A DNA stretch of 64,000 nt from an uncultured Fusobacterium sp. (GTDB taxonomy: Bacteria > Fusobacteriota > Fusobacteriia > Fusobacteriales > Fusobacteriaceae). The notes under the pieces were generated by a model. That model saw only the letters and a program-made list of their open reading frames with translations. It searched no databases and had not been told where the DNA came from. Positions 44,242-52,552 of the stretch are shown here, piece after piece. Positions within the stretch are counted from its first letter, which is position 1, and every line of letters begins with the position of its first letter. A program made the translations under genes and the position numbers. Location of the stretch: positions 1-64,000 of the forward strand of contig UQJY01000002.1 of assembly GCA_900541465.1 (NCBI GenBank). Direction: 5' to 3'.

Positions 44242-45518
44242 TTATATATCAATTTTATTTAAGTTTTTAAAATTTTTATTATTTCTGAATATTATAGAAC
44301 CTATTATTCCCAAAAATCCTATAAAAATATATAATAAGGCTACAGAAATTTCTTGGCTGTTTTCTCCTAAAAAAGATAAATTTTCTAATAATAAAGAATT
44401 ATCTTTTATAATTGGATAAAAAACGAAATCATTTAAAAATCCTGATAAAAAAATTCCTATTGGCAAAAATAAATATTGAATTGTATTTCTAGCTGAAAAA
44501 ACTCTTCCCTGTAGTTCTATTGGTATTCTTACTCTTGTTAAATAATCTACATTTGCAAGAAGCAACGGAACTAAAATATTTCCTAAAAATATACCTACAA
44601 CCCAAATTATATAATTTTTTCCTATGCCTAAAGAGAAATTACAAATTCCAAAAGAAAAAATCATTATATTTGTTAAAAGCACACTATAATTTTTAAATTT
44701 AGGGAAAAATTTAAGGATCATACTTCCAACAAGTCCTGCTATTCCAATCATACTAGTAACTATTCCTAATTGAAAATCATTATTACCATTTCTTAATAAA
44801 ACCATTGGAGCAAGAGCTGTTGAGTATATTCCATAGACTAGATTTATAAATCCCATAAAGAAAATCAAAGCAAGAATATCCTTCATTGAAAGTAGATATT
44901 TTATTCCTAATATAAAATCATTTATAAAGTTTTCTTTTTTATCAGAAATTTGTAACTTTGGAATTTTAACAAAAATTATCAATGTTAAATATGCAAATAT
45001 AAAAGTCATCAAATCTATTATAATTATAACCTTTAGCCCCCAAAGAACATAAATAGAAACCGATAAAATAGGAACAAATATATCTAAAAAAGATTTAAAG
45101 AAAGAGCAAATACCACTTGTCTTTATATAATCTTTTTTTGAAACAATTAGAGAAATTACAACTTCTGATGTAGGAACTTGAAAAGAATCAGCAATTCCTA
45201 ATAGAATATTTATTATAAAAATATACTGAAATTTAAGTTTTCCGAAAATCAAAAGTATAAGAGTTACGAAAGATAATACTCCTGCAAAAGAATCAGAAAC
45301 TTTTAAAACTTTTTTTTATCCCATTTATCACTTAAAGTTCCTGCTATAAAATTAAATAAAATCTCTGGAACTAAATAACAAAGTGTTACTAAAGATGTAT
45401 AAAAAAAAGAATTTGTTGTTTTATAAATCCATAGTGTAAAACCATAACTTGTCATTCTGCTTCCAAATTGAGAAATAAATTGTCCTATTGTAAAAATATA
45501 AAAATTTTTTAATGTCAT
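44242..45518 (-). pseudogene. MFS transporter split by a frameshift at an A8 tract
   Basis: A major-facilitator transporter of the macrolide-efflux-like (MefA-type) group. The first 71 codons (45518-45303) cover membrane segments 1-2 and a SDKWDKK loop motif, then hit TAA. A second frame (to 44242) carries the remaining ten or so membrane segments. The break is at eight A residues (T8 at 45310-45317) giving AAA-AAA-AAG-TTT-TAA; shifting one base back joins the frames and reads VLKVSDSFAGVLS into the second part, for about 425 residues. It may be decay, phase variation, slippage or a sequencing error. The gene is even more AT-rich than its neighbours and is preceded by an attenuator, so acquisition is likely. 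Confidence 0.78.
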
Positions 45519-45615
45519 ATTAACTTTACTCCTTTTATTTTATTTTTTATAAAAAGTGCAAAGTTAATTTATTAAACTCTGTACAAATCTAATTAAAATT
45601 AACTTTGCACAGAGT
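45519..45615 (-). promoter_or_regulatory. Attenuator with alternative hairpins before the MFS gene
   Basis: On the minus strand, in order: segment 1 ACTCTGTGCAAAGTTAATTT (45615-45596, inside the leader ORF), segment 2 ACAGAGT (45582-45576), segment 3 AAATTAACTTTGCAC (45570-45556) followed by TTTTT, and segment 4 AAAGTTAAT (45527-45519) just before the MFS start. Segment 1 pairs perfectly over 15 bp with segment 3 (terminator-like), or over 7 bp with segment 2; segment 3 can also pair with segment 4 beside the ribosome site. Confidence 0.75.
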
Positions 45616-45636
45616 AAATACAATGCATAACTTCAT
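45589..45636 (-). CDS. 15-residue leader peptide of the MFS transporter
   Basis: MKLCIVFTLCKVNFN, with GGGGAGA 4 bases before its ATG and TAG stop. Its last eight codons form segment 1 of the alternative hairpins, so ribosome position on it would decide which hairpin forms. This is the design of leader peptides before erm, tet(M)-type and similar genes that respond to ribosome-targeting drugs. No clear promoter lies between it and pepF, 33 bases upstream; a weak TTAAAG/AATAAT pair may serve, or transcription may read through from pepF. Confidence 0.7.
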   Translation of the reverse strand: MKLCIVFTLCKVNFN

Positions 45637-45668
45637 AATATCTCCCCGTTTCAGTAATTATTTAAAAC

Positions 45669-47495
45669 TTATTTTAATTCTTTAAGTTCTTTTTCTAATA
45701 AACCTATAAGTCTTGTCATTTCATGTGCCACAGCTTCAAAGTTTTCTTTTTCTTCAAGGTTTACTCCTGCAAGTTTAAGCTGTTCTATTGGATAATTGTT
45801 TCCGCCGGATTTTAAAAGTTCAATATATTTTTTACGAGCTTCTTCTCTCTCTTCAGGAGAATATTTTTCATTTGTAACTTTTTCATATAATCTTGATGAT
45901 GCAGCAAAACTTGTTGCATATTGATATACATAATATGGAGAATTAAAGAAATGAGGGATTCTTGCCCAGATAATCTTTTGAAGTTCGTCCATAACAAGAG
46001 AGTCTCCAAAATATTCTGCAAATAATTTTGTCATTATTTCACTTAACACATCAGGTGTTATTGGATTTCCCTCTTCTGTAAGTTTGTGTGCTTCATATTC
46101 ATAAGCTGCAAAAAGAGCCTGAATATAATATGTTCCCATGATATTTCCAATTGCTTCTTCAATAAGTGCAATTTTTTCTTTATGGTCTGTTGTATTTTTA
46201 AGCATATAGTCAAGAAGAAGTCTTTCATTAAATGTTGAAGCAACTTCAGCCACAAATATTGTGTAATCATTTGTAGCATATGGCTGATATTTTGTTGAAT
46301 ACATACTGTGAAGTGTATGTCCAAGCTCATGTGCAAGAGTAAAGACTGCATCCATTGTTCCGTTGTAATTTAAAAGCATATAAGGGTGAACGTCATAAAT
46401 ATTTAAAGAGTATGCACCGCTTCTTTTGTTTGGTGTTTCGTAAACATCAAGCCACCCCTCGCCGACAGCTTTTTTAAGATTTTTTGTATAATCTTCTCCT
46501 AACGGTTCAACAGATTTTAAAACAATTTCTTTTGCTTCTTCATATGAAAATTCTCTTGTATAATCAACAAGTTTTATCTGGTTGTCATAGTAGTGGTATG
46601 AGTCTAAACCTAATTGTTTTTTTCTGAATTCAACATATTTTTTTAACGGTCCGCTGTTTTCTTTTGCAGAATTTATAAGGTTTTCATAAACTTTTACAGG
46701 AATGTTGTTTGGTTCAAGGGCTTTTTCAACAGTTGAATTATAGTTTTTAGCTTTTGTTCCGGCTGCATCTCTTTGAAGAATTCCCTTATAAATTGCAGAA
46801 TATGTATTTTTATTTATATCATAAGATGAATAAAGAGCTTCAAAAGCCTTTCTTCTGTCATCTTGATTTTTATTTCCGTCAAGAATTTTTGAATACATTC
46901 CATTTGTAACTAAAACTTTTTCCCCTGTAGAAAGGGTAATTTCATTCCATTTTATATCAGAAGTTGAAAGCTCGTCATAAATATCATTTACAGCTCCCAT
47001 ATATTGAGAAAAATGTGAAAGAAGTTTTTCTTTGTCTTTATCAAGAACATGGGCTTTTAATCTGTAAAGTTCCATTAAATTAAATTTATGGTCTTTTATC
47101 TCGTCATTTTCATCTATCCATTTTTCTAAAGTTTCTTTTGGAATTTCTAAAATTTTTGGGCTTATCCATGATGTTGCCACAGAAAACTGTGCATATAAAA
47201 ATTCAATCTCCTGAAGTTTTTGTGAAACAAGCTGGTCTGTTGAATCTAAATCTTTAAGCATATAAGGGTAAAGATATACTTTCTCAAGTATTCTTGAAAG
47301 GCTTTCTTCAAGTTTTATAAGTTTTACAAAATCTTCCCTGCTGTTTTCAATTTTATCTTCATACTGAGGGATTTCTTTCATAAGCTCTTTCATTTTTTCA
47401 ACATCTTTCTGCCACTCATTCCAGTCTTTATAGACGTCCTCTGTGTTCCATTTATATTTTTTATCTATTTCGTTTCTTGATTTTATCTTTTCCAT
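45669..47495 (-). CDS. pepF: Oligoendopeptidase F
   Basis: A 608-residue cytoplasmic M3B zinc peptidase cutting short oligopeptides. The zinc motif is AHELGHTLHSMYS; the upstream helical N-terminal domain (YPYMLKDLDSTDQLVSQ) and the YATNDYTIFVAEVASTFNE segment with the third zinc ligand glutamate are present, and length matches the family. It probably supplies amino acids from imported peptides. Own ribosome site GGAG; no clear terminator before the MFS leader. Confidence 0.94.
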   Translation of the reverse strand: MEKIKSRNEIDKKYKWNTEDVYKDWNEWQKDVEKMKELMKEIPQYEDKIENSREDFVKLIKLEESLSRILEKVYLYPYMLKDLDSTDQLVSQKLQEIEFLYAQFSVATSWISPKILEIPKETLEKWIDENDEIKDHKFNLMELYRLKAHVLDKDKEKLLSHFSQYMGAVNDIYDELSTSDIKWNEITLSTGEKVLVTNGMYSKILDGNKNQDDRRKAFEALYSSYDINKNTYSAIYKGILQRDAAGTKAKNYNSTVEKALEPNNIPVKVYENLINSAKENSGPLKKYVEFRKKQLGLDSYHYYDNQIKLVDYTREFSYEEAKEIVLKSVEPLGEDYTKNLKKAVGEGWLDVYETPNKRSGAYSLNIYDVHPYMLLNYNGTMDAVFTLAHELGHTLHSMYSTKYQPYATNDYTIFVAEVASTFNERLLLDYMLKNTTDHKEKIALIEEAIGNIMGTYYIQALFAAYEYEAHKLTEEGNPITPDVLSEIMTKLFAEYFGDSLVMDELQKIIWARIPHFFNSPYYVYQYATSFAASSRLYEKVTNEKYSPEEREEARKKYIELLKSGGNNYPIEQLKLAGVNLEEKENFEAVAHEMTRLIGLLEKELKELK

Positions 47496-47684
47496 ATTAA
47501 GACTCCTTTATTTTAAGTTCTAAAATTATGATACCATTTTTCTTTTCCAATGTCCAATAGAGTAAAAACATAAAAAAATTTTTAAAAACATATATGAAAT
47601 ATATGGATAATGTGCTAATATAAAGGCAGAGATGTCTAAATAAAATTCTTTTATTGGAAACTTTCTAAGGGAGGGGGGTATATT

Positions 47685-48557
47685 TTGGATTTACATTATC
47701 TAAAAATATTTTACGAAGTAGCAAGGGAAAAAAGTTTTACAAAAGCGGCGAACAAACTTTATATAAATCAATCAGCAGTTTCTATTCAGGTTAAAAAATT
47801 TGAAGAACTTCTGAATGCAAAACTTTTTGACAGAAGTTCAAAGAAAATAAGGCTGACTTATACAGGGGAAGCTCTTTACAGAATGGCTGAGGATATTTTT
47901 AATAAGGTTCAGAGAGCTGAAAAAGAGATTAACAGAATTATAAAATTAGGAAAAGCAAAAATTGTTATAGGAGCAACATCTATCATAGGAGATCCGCTTC
48001 TTCCAAGACTTATGGAAGAATTCAGTGCTAAACACGGGGAGATAGAATATGAAATTCAGATGGGGAATAAAGCATGGCTTTTAAAATCTCTGAAAGAAGG
48101 AGAAATTGATATAGCTCTTCTTGATGAAGAACATATTGTAGATTCAAACTTAGATGTGATGACAGTTGAAAAAGTTCCTTATGTTTTAATTACAGGAAAG
48201 AAAAATATAACACTTGAAAATGTTGCAGATTATCCTCTTATAACAAGAAGCAACGTGCCTAATAATGCAAAGGCAATAAATCTTTTAGAAGAGAAATATA
48301 AAATATCTTTTGATAACAGAATAACTGTTTTGGGAAGTCTTGAAGTTATAAAAGGAATGGTAAGAAATGAAATAGCCAATGTAATTCTTCCATACTATGC
48401 TGTTCATAAAGAAATAAAAAATGGAGAATTTAAAGTTGTTGAACAGCTTAACGAAATAAAAGATGGGTATCAGGTTGTTGTTACAAAAGATAAGAGTACG
48501 CTTACACCAATTATTAAATTTTTGAATTTTATGTCAGAATATAAAATTAACGGTTAA
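47685..48557 (+). CDS. LysR-family transcriptional regulator
   Basis: A 290-residue regulator. The N-terminal helix-turn-helix (about 1-60; YLKIFYEVAREKSFTKAANK, NQSAVSIQVKKFEELL) is followed by the two-lobed effector domain (about 88-290). The start is TTG with a very strong GGGAGGGGGG ribosome site. The pepF and LysR genes are divergent with about 190 bases between, so it may act on pepF or on itself; gmhA follows by 27 bases. Its effector is unknown. Confidence 0.9.
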   Translation: MDLHYLKIFYEVAREKSFTKAANKLYINQSAVSIQVKKFEELLNAKLFDRSSKKIRLTYTGEALYRMAEDIFNKVQRAEKEINRIIKLGKAKIVIGATSIIGDPLLPRLMEEFSAKHGEIEYEIQMGNKAWLLKSLKEGEIDIALLDEEHIVDSNLDVMTVEKVPYVLITGKKNITLENVADYPLITRSNVPNNAKAINLLEEKYKISFDNRITVLGSLEVIKGMVRNEIANVILPYYAVHKEIKNGEFKVVEQLNEIKDGYQVVVTKDKSTLTPIIKFLNFMSEYKING

Positions 48558-48584
48558 TTATTTATTTTACAGTCAGGAGGAAAT

Positions 48585-49160
48585 ATGGCATTAATAGATT
48601 CATATAAAACAGAATACGAACTTTTAAGAAATTTTATTGAACAGGAAGAAAAAGAGAGAACAACAGAAAAAATAGCTGAAGAACTTGCAGAAGCTTTTAC
48701 AAATGGAAATAAAGTTTTAATTTGCGGAAACGGAGGAAGCAACTGTGATGCTCTTCACTTTGCAGAAGAATTTACAGGAAGATTTAGAAAAGAAAGACGT
48801 GCTCTTCCTGCAATAGCAATTTCTGATTCATCTCATATAACTTGTGTAGGAAATGACTATGGATTTGACTATATTTTTTCTAAAGGTGTTGAAGCCTATG
48901 GAAAAGAAGGAGATATGTTTATAGGAATTTCAACAAGCGGAAATTCAGGAAATGTTATAAAAGCTGTGGAAAAAGCAAAAGAATTAGGAATGAAAACAGT
49001 TGCTCTTTTAGGTAAAGACGGCGGAAAACTTAAAGGTATGTGTGATTATGAATTTATTATTCCAGGAGAAACTTCTGACAGAATTCAAGAAATTCATATG
49101 ATGATACTTCACATTATCATTGAGGGTGTAGAAAGAATAATGTTCCCTGAAAATTATTAA
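48585..49160 (+). CDS. gmhA: Sedoheptulose-7-phosphate isomerase
   Basis: A 191-residue SIS-domain isomerase making D-glycero-D-manno-heptose 7-phosphate for the LPS core. LICGNGGSNCDALHFAEEFTG, SDSSHITCVGNDYGFD and STSGNSGNVIKA are characteristic of GmhA. Size and motif order fit well. AGGAGG precedes the ATG. The rest of the heptose pathway is not in the window. It probably shares a transcript with the following nuclease-like gene and thiN. Confidence 0.92.
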   Translation: MALIDSYKTEYELLRNFIEQEEKERTTEKIAEELAEAFTNGNKVLICGNGGSNCDALHFAEEFTGRFRKERRALPAIAISDSSHITCVGNDYGFDYIFSKGVEAYGKEGDMFIGISTSGNSGNVIKAVEKAKELGMKTVALLGKDGGKLKGMCDYEFIIPGETSDRIQEIHMMILHIIIEGVERIMFPENY

Positions 49161-49180
49161 AATTTAAAAGGAAAATTAAA

Positions 49181-50011
49181 ATGAAAAAAATTTTAACAAT
49201 ATTTTTTATATTTGTTTCAATGACTGTATATGGTTCTCCAGAGGGAAAAGCATATATAGGGTCTTTTAATGCTCTTCGTCTGGGAGAATCTAAAAAAGAT
49301 TATAAGGAGCTTTCAAATATTTTAATTCTTCTTGATATAATAGGGCTTCAGGAAGTTTCAAACAGAGAGGGAGTGGAAACACTTGTTGATGAGCTTGAAA
49401 AAAATACCAATGAAAAATGGGATTATCACATCTCTCCTTATCCTGTGGGAACAAAAAAATATAAAGAATATTATGCTTATATTTGGAAAAAAGATAAGGT
49501 AAATTTTATAAAGTCGAGAGGATTTTATAAAGATAAAGGGGATAAATTTATAAGAGAGCCTTATGGAGCAGATTTTAAAATAGGTGAATTTGATTTTACC
49601 TTTGTAATTATCCATGCAATTTACGGGAAAAATAAATCTGTAAGAATAGCTGAAGCAATGAATCTTCCAAAAGTATATGATTATTTTCAAAATTTAGATG
49701 AAAAAGAAAATGATATAATTATTGGGGGAGATTTTAATCTTTCAGTGAGAAGCGAGGGGTTTTCTAATCTTTTAAATCATGAGGATAAAATTATAAACTG
49801 TATATCTCCAAATATGAAAACAACAATAGGAACAAAAGGGTATGCCAACCAATACGACAATATTTTTATCTCTGAAATTTATACAAAAGAGTTTACAGGA
49901 AGAAGCGGAGGGATAGATACTGCAAATGGAAATTATAAAAAAACAAGGGAAGTGATTTCAGACCATATTCCTGTTTTTATAGAGGCTGATACTTCAAAAG
50001 ATGATGACTAG
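49181..50011 (+). CDS. Exported endonuclease/exonuclease/phosphatase-family protein
   Basis: A 276-residue protein with a signal peptide (about 1-18, MKKILTIFFIFVSMTVYG). The DNase I-like fold is marked by IGLQEVS (metal-binding Glu), GGDFNLS and SDHIPVF (catalytic Asp-His). It may be a periplasmic or secreted DNase, although the family also holds phosphodiesterases and lipid phosphatases. It lies 20 bases after gmhA and 11 before thiN. Confidence 0.85.
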   Translation: MKKILTIFFIFVSMTVYGSPEGKAYIGSFNALRLGESKKDYKELSNILILLDIIGLQEVSNREGVETLVDELEKNTNEKWDYHISPYPVGTKKYKEYYAYIWKKDKVNFIKSRGFYKDKGDKFIREPYGADFKIGEFDFTFVIIHAIYGKNKSVRIAEAMNLPKVYDYFQNLDEKENDIIIGGDFNLSVRSEGFSNLLNHEDKIINCISPNMKTTIGTKGYANQYDNIFISEIYTKEFTGRSGGIDTANGNYKKTREVISDHIPVFIEADTSKDDD

Positions 50012-50022
50012 GAGAAATTTTT

Positions 50023-50655
50023 ATGGAAAATACAGCATATGTTTTTCTTAACGGAGTTATGGATTCAGAAAATCTGTTTTACAAGGAAATTTTAAAAGAT
50101 AAAAAAAATATTTTCTGTGCTGACGGAGGGCTAAAATATGCACTTAATGTAGGTGTTGTTCCTCTTGAAATATGGGGAGACTTAGATTCTGTTGATAAAA
50201 GTCTTGTTAAAAAAGCAGAGAAAATGGGAAGCAGAGTTATTGAATTTGACAGCAGAAAAGACTTTACTGACGGAGAACTTATTCTTTCAGAAATGGAGAA
50301 AAGAGGATTTGAAAAAATTGTTGTTCTCGGGGGCTTAGGAGGAAGAACTGACCATCTTCTTACAAATTTAAATCTTTTGTTTAAATTCAAAAATGTTGTT
50401 TTTCTTTCTGAAAAAGAGAAAATTTTTAAAGTGGAAAAGAAAATGACAATAGAAAATGAAGAGGGAAAGACTGTCTCTTTTATTCCTATGTCTGACACTG
50501 TGGAAGAGATAACTCTTACAGGCTTTGAATATCCTCTTAATAAATACACTGTAAAGCGGGGAGAGTCAATATGCACAAGTAATATTGTGAGAGAAAGCTG
50601 TGCCGTTATTAAATTTAAAGAGGGAAAACTTTTGGGAATCATTGAAAATAAATAA
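50023..50655 (+). CDS. thiN: Thiamine pyrophosphokinase
   Basis: A 210-residue enzyme moving pyrophosphate from ATP to thiamine to give thiamine diphosphate. The motifs FCADGGLKYAL, IWGDLDSVD, KDFTDGELIL and GGLGGRTDHLLTNLNLL match the TPK family. The start has AGGAG 7 bases upstream. No TPP riboswitch is visible before the gene, as expected inside an operon. Confidence 0.93.
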   Translation: MENTAYVFLNGVMDSENLFYKEILKDKKNIFCADGGLKYALNVGVVPLEIWGDLDSVDKSLVKKAEKMGSRVIEFDSRKDFTDGELILSEMEKRGFEKIVVLGGLGGRTDHLLTNLNLLFKFKNVVFLSEKEKIFKVEKKMTIENEEGKTVSFIPMSDTVEEITLTGFEYPLNKYTVKRGESICTSNIVRESCAVIKFKEGKLLGIIENK

Positions 50656-50662
50656 TCTTTTA

Positions 50663-50691
50663 TTGATTTTTTTTATTTTTTATGTTAGAAT
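50663..50691 (+). promoter_or_regulatory. Promoter upstream of uraA leader
   Basis: TTGATT (50663-50668), 17-base spacer, TAGAAT (50686-50691) with TGT ahead (extended -10). Confidence 0.7.
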
Positions 50692-50722
50692 AATTTTCAG
50701 AAATAAAAAAAGGACTAATAAA

Positions 50723-50749
50723 ATGATTAAATTTAAAACTAATTATTAA
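50723..50749 (+). CDS. Possible 8-residue leader ORF before uraA
   Basis: ATG at 50723 opens an 8-codon ORF (MIKFKTNY) with AAAAGGAC about 7 bases upstream, just before a terminator. It may be a leader peptide or chance. Too short for confidence. Confidence 0.3.
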   Translation: MIKFKTNY

Positions 50750-50758
50750 ATATAATAT

Positions 50759-50792
50759 AAAAGGATTGTGAACAGCACTGTCCTTTTTTTTT
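50759..50792 (+). terminator. Terminator / possible attenuator before uraA
   Basis: AAAAGGA-TTGTG pairs with CACTG-TCCTTTT (one mismatch, one wobble) followed by T8. An upstream copy of AAAAAAAGGAC (50703-50713) could compete for the same TCCTTTT arm. It sits between the promoter at 50663 and uraA, so it could attenuate uraA; it could also just end thiN. Confidence 0.7.
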
Positions 50793-50873
50793 GAAATTTT
50801 ATTTATTAAATTTCTTGTTTTATTCAGCAGTTATTAATAAGTTTTATAAAAATTTTAATGGAGGTTATATATT

Positions 50874-52097
50874 ATGACAGAAATTACTACAAAAGGAAAG
50901 CTGATACTTGGACTTCAGCACGTTCTTGCAATGTTCGGGGCAACTGTTTTAGTTCCATTTCTTACAGGAATGAATCCATCTATTGCTCTTCTTACAGCCG
51001 GAGTGGGAACACTTCTTTTCCACACTTGCACAAAGGGAATTGTTCCGGTTTTCTTAGGTTCATCTTTTGCTTTTATAGGTGCTATATCACTTGTTCTTAG
51101 AGAATCAGGTGTAGGTGCTGTAAAAGGAGGAGTTATTGCAGCAGGTGTTGTTTATATTGTTATGAGCAGACTTGTTAAAATTTACGGTGTGGAAAAAATA
51201 AAATCATTCTTCCCTCCTGTTGTTGTTGGTCCTACAATAGTTGTCATAGGGCTTAGACTTAGTCCGACAGCTCTTTCAATGGCTGGATATTCAAACGGAC
51301 ATTTTGACGGAAAAAGTCTTATTGTTTCAGGAATAGTTGTTCTTTCAATGATTGGAATTTCTATTTTAGGAAAATCATTCTTTAAATTAGTTCCAATTCT
51401 TATATCTGTAATTTTAGGATATATCGTTTCAATCTTTTTAGGAATGGTTGACTTTACTCCGATAAAAGAAGCAGGGTGGATTGGACTTTCTTCAGATGCT
51501 CTTTATTCACTTGTAACTGTTCCGGAATTTTCTCTTACAAGTATTCTTGCAATAGCTCCAATAGCTCTTGTTGTATTCATTGAGCATATAGGAGATATTA
51601 CAACAAACGGTGCAGTTGTTGGAAAAGATTTCTTTGCAAATCCGGGGATAAGCAGAACACTTTTAGGTGACGGACTTGCAACAGTTGTTGCAGGATTTTT
51701 AGGAGGACCAGCAAATACAACTTATGGAGAAAATACAGGAGTTCTTGCAGTAACAAAAGTTTATGATCCGTCAATTTTAAGAATTGCTGCCTGCTATGCA
51801 ATAGGTCTTGCATTTATAGGAAAATTTGGTGTTATTCTTCAGACAATACCTGCACCTGTAATGGGAGGAATTTCTGTAATTCTTTTTGGAATGATAGCTT
51901 CTGTTGGTATGAGAACACTTATTGAAGCACAGCTTGATTTCTCACATTCAAGAAATCTTATTATCTCATCACTTATTCTTGTTTTTGGAATAGGAATAGA
52001 TAATATTGTCGTGTGGAGAACTGTTTCTCTTTCAGGACTTGCAATTGCGGCTCTTATAGGAGTAATATTAAATAAAATTTTCCCAGAAAATATATAA
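50874..52097 (+). CDS. uraA: Uracil/xanthine-family permease
   Basis: A 407-residue nucleobase:cation symporter (NCS2 family) with about fourteen membrane segments. LQHVLAMFGATVLVPFLTGM near the N terminus, FIEHIGD and GGPANTTYGENTGVLAVT are conserved; the latter two match uracil-type permeases, which import uracil with protons. Substrate specificity versus xanthine is inferred. GGAGG precedes the ATG. It is preceded by a terminator that may attenuate it. Confidence 0.85.
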   Translation: MTEITTKGKLILGLQHVLAMFGATVLVPFLTGMNPSIALLTAGVGTLLFHTCTKGIVPVFLGSSFAFIGAISLVLRESGVGAVKGGVIAAGVVYIVMSRLVKIYGVEKIKSFFPPVVVGPTIVVIGLRLSPTALSMAGYSNGHFDGKSLIVSGIVVLSMIGISILGKSFFKLVPILISVILGYIVSIFLGMVDFTPIKEAGWIGLSSDALYSLVTVPEFSLTSILAIAPIALVVFIEHIGDITTNGAVVGKDFFANPGISRTLLGDGLATVVAGFLGGPANTTYGENTGVLAVTKVYDPSILRIAACYAIGLAFIGKFGVILQTIPAPVMGGISVILFGMIASVGMRTLIEAQLDFSHSRNLIISSLILVFGIGIDNIVVWRTVSLSGLAIAALIGVILNKIFPENI

Positions 52098-52145
52098 TAG
52101 TTTCAACAAAAAATATAAGCTTAAAAAAAATTTTTTAAAAAATTC

Positions 52146-52174
52146 TTGCATTTTTTTTGATTTTGTTCTATACT
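52146..52174 (+). promoter_or_regulatory. Sigma-A promoter of the liv leader
   Basis: TTGCAT (52146-52151), 17-base spacer, TATACT (52169-52174). Transcription would start near 52181, about 50 bases before the leader ORF. Confidence 0.8.
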
Positions 52175-52231
52175 TACTTCAACCAGATAAAGTTAGAGGA
52201 AAGATAAAAAATAGAAAAAGGAGGCTTAAAT

Positions 52232-52387
52232 ATGTTCTTACTGCTTAGCATAATATTTGTCATATGTGTCATACTGCTGATAATAAGGAAAACAAATGAA
52301 TATACAAATATTTTTGTTAGGGTAAGATTGAATCATGTTTCAATGCCTTTGTTTAGTTATAAATTTTATACAAGTTTGAATTATTAA
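52232..52387 (+). CDS. Branched-chain-rich leader peptide before livJ
   Basis: A 51-residue ORF with AAAAAGGAGG 7 bases before its ATG. Codons 2-18 are almost all Leu, Ile and Val: Leu at 3-5, then Ile-Ile-Phe-Val-Ile-Cys-Val-Ile-Leu-Leu-Ile-Ile. Two GTC codons, rare here, occur as GTC-ATA pairs. It reads like the ilv/leu leader peptides of enterobacteria and lies in the leader of the liv operon. A tiny membrane protein is the alternative, since such stretches are also hydrophobic helices. Confidence 0.68.
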   Translation: MFLLLSIIFVICVILLIIRKTNEYTNIFVRVRLNHVSMPLFSYKFYTSLNY

Positions 52388-52393
52388 TATATT

Positions 52394-52419
52394 TTATCTG
52401 TAATGTGTGTGGCAGATAA
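52394..52419 (+). promoter_or_regulatory. Hairpin between liv leader ORF and terminator
   Basis: TTATCTG (52394-52400) pairs with CAGATAA (52413-52419) just after the leader stop codon. It may be the pause or anti-antiterminator hairpin of an attenuator. Confidence 0.45.
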
Positions 52420-52471
52420 TTTATAATTTAAATTCAGTAAAAAATTTTTAAATAATCATAATTGATTTTGA

Positions 52472-52502
52472 GGACAGCCCAGCAAGGTTGTCCTTTTTTG
52501 TT
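52472..52502 (+). terminator. Terminator/attenuator before livJ
   Basis: AGGACAGCC (52472-52480), CAGCAA loop, GGTTGTCCT (52487-52495), then a T run. It stands between the leader ORF and livJ, where readthrough would be controlled. Confidence 0.85.
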
Positions 52503-52552
52503 AAAGAATAATTAAAATTTATATACATATATTTTTTAAGGGGGAAATTATT

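Noticed and set aside
50656..50873. Purine or TPP riboswitch near thiN/uraA
   Set aside because: No conserved aptamer motifs of either class were found; the structure is a plain terminator with a possible competing arm.
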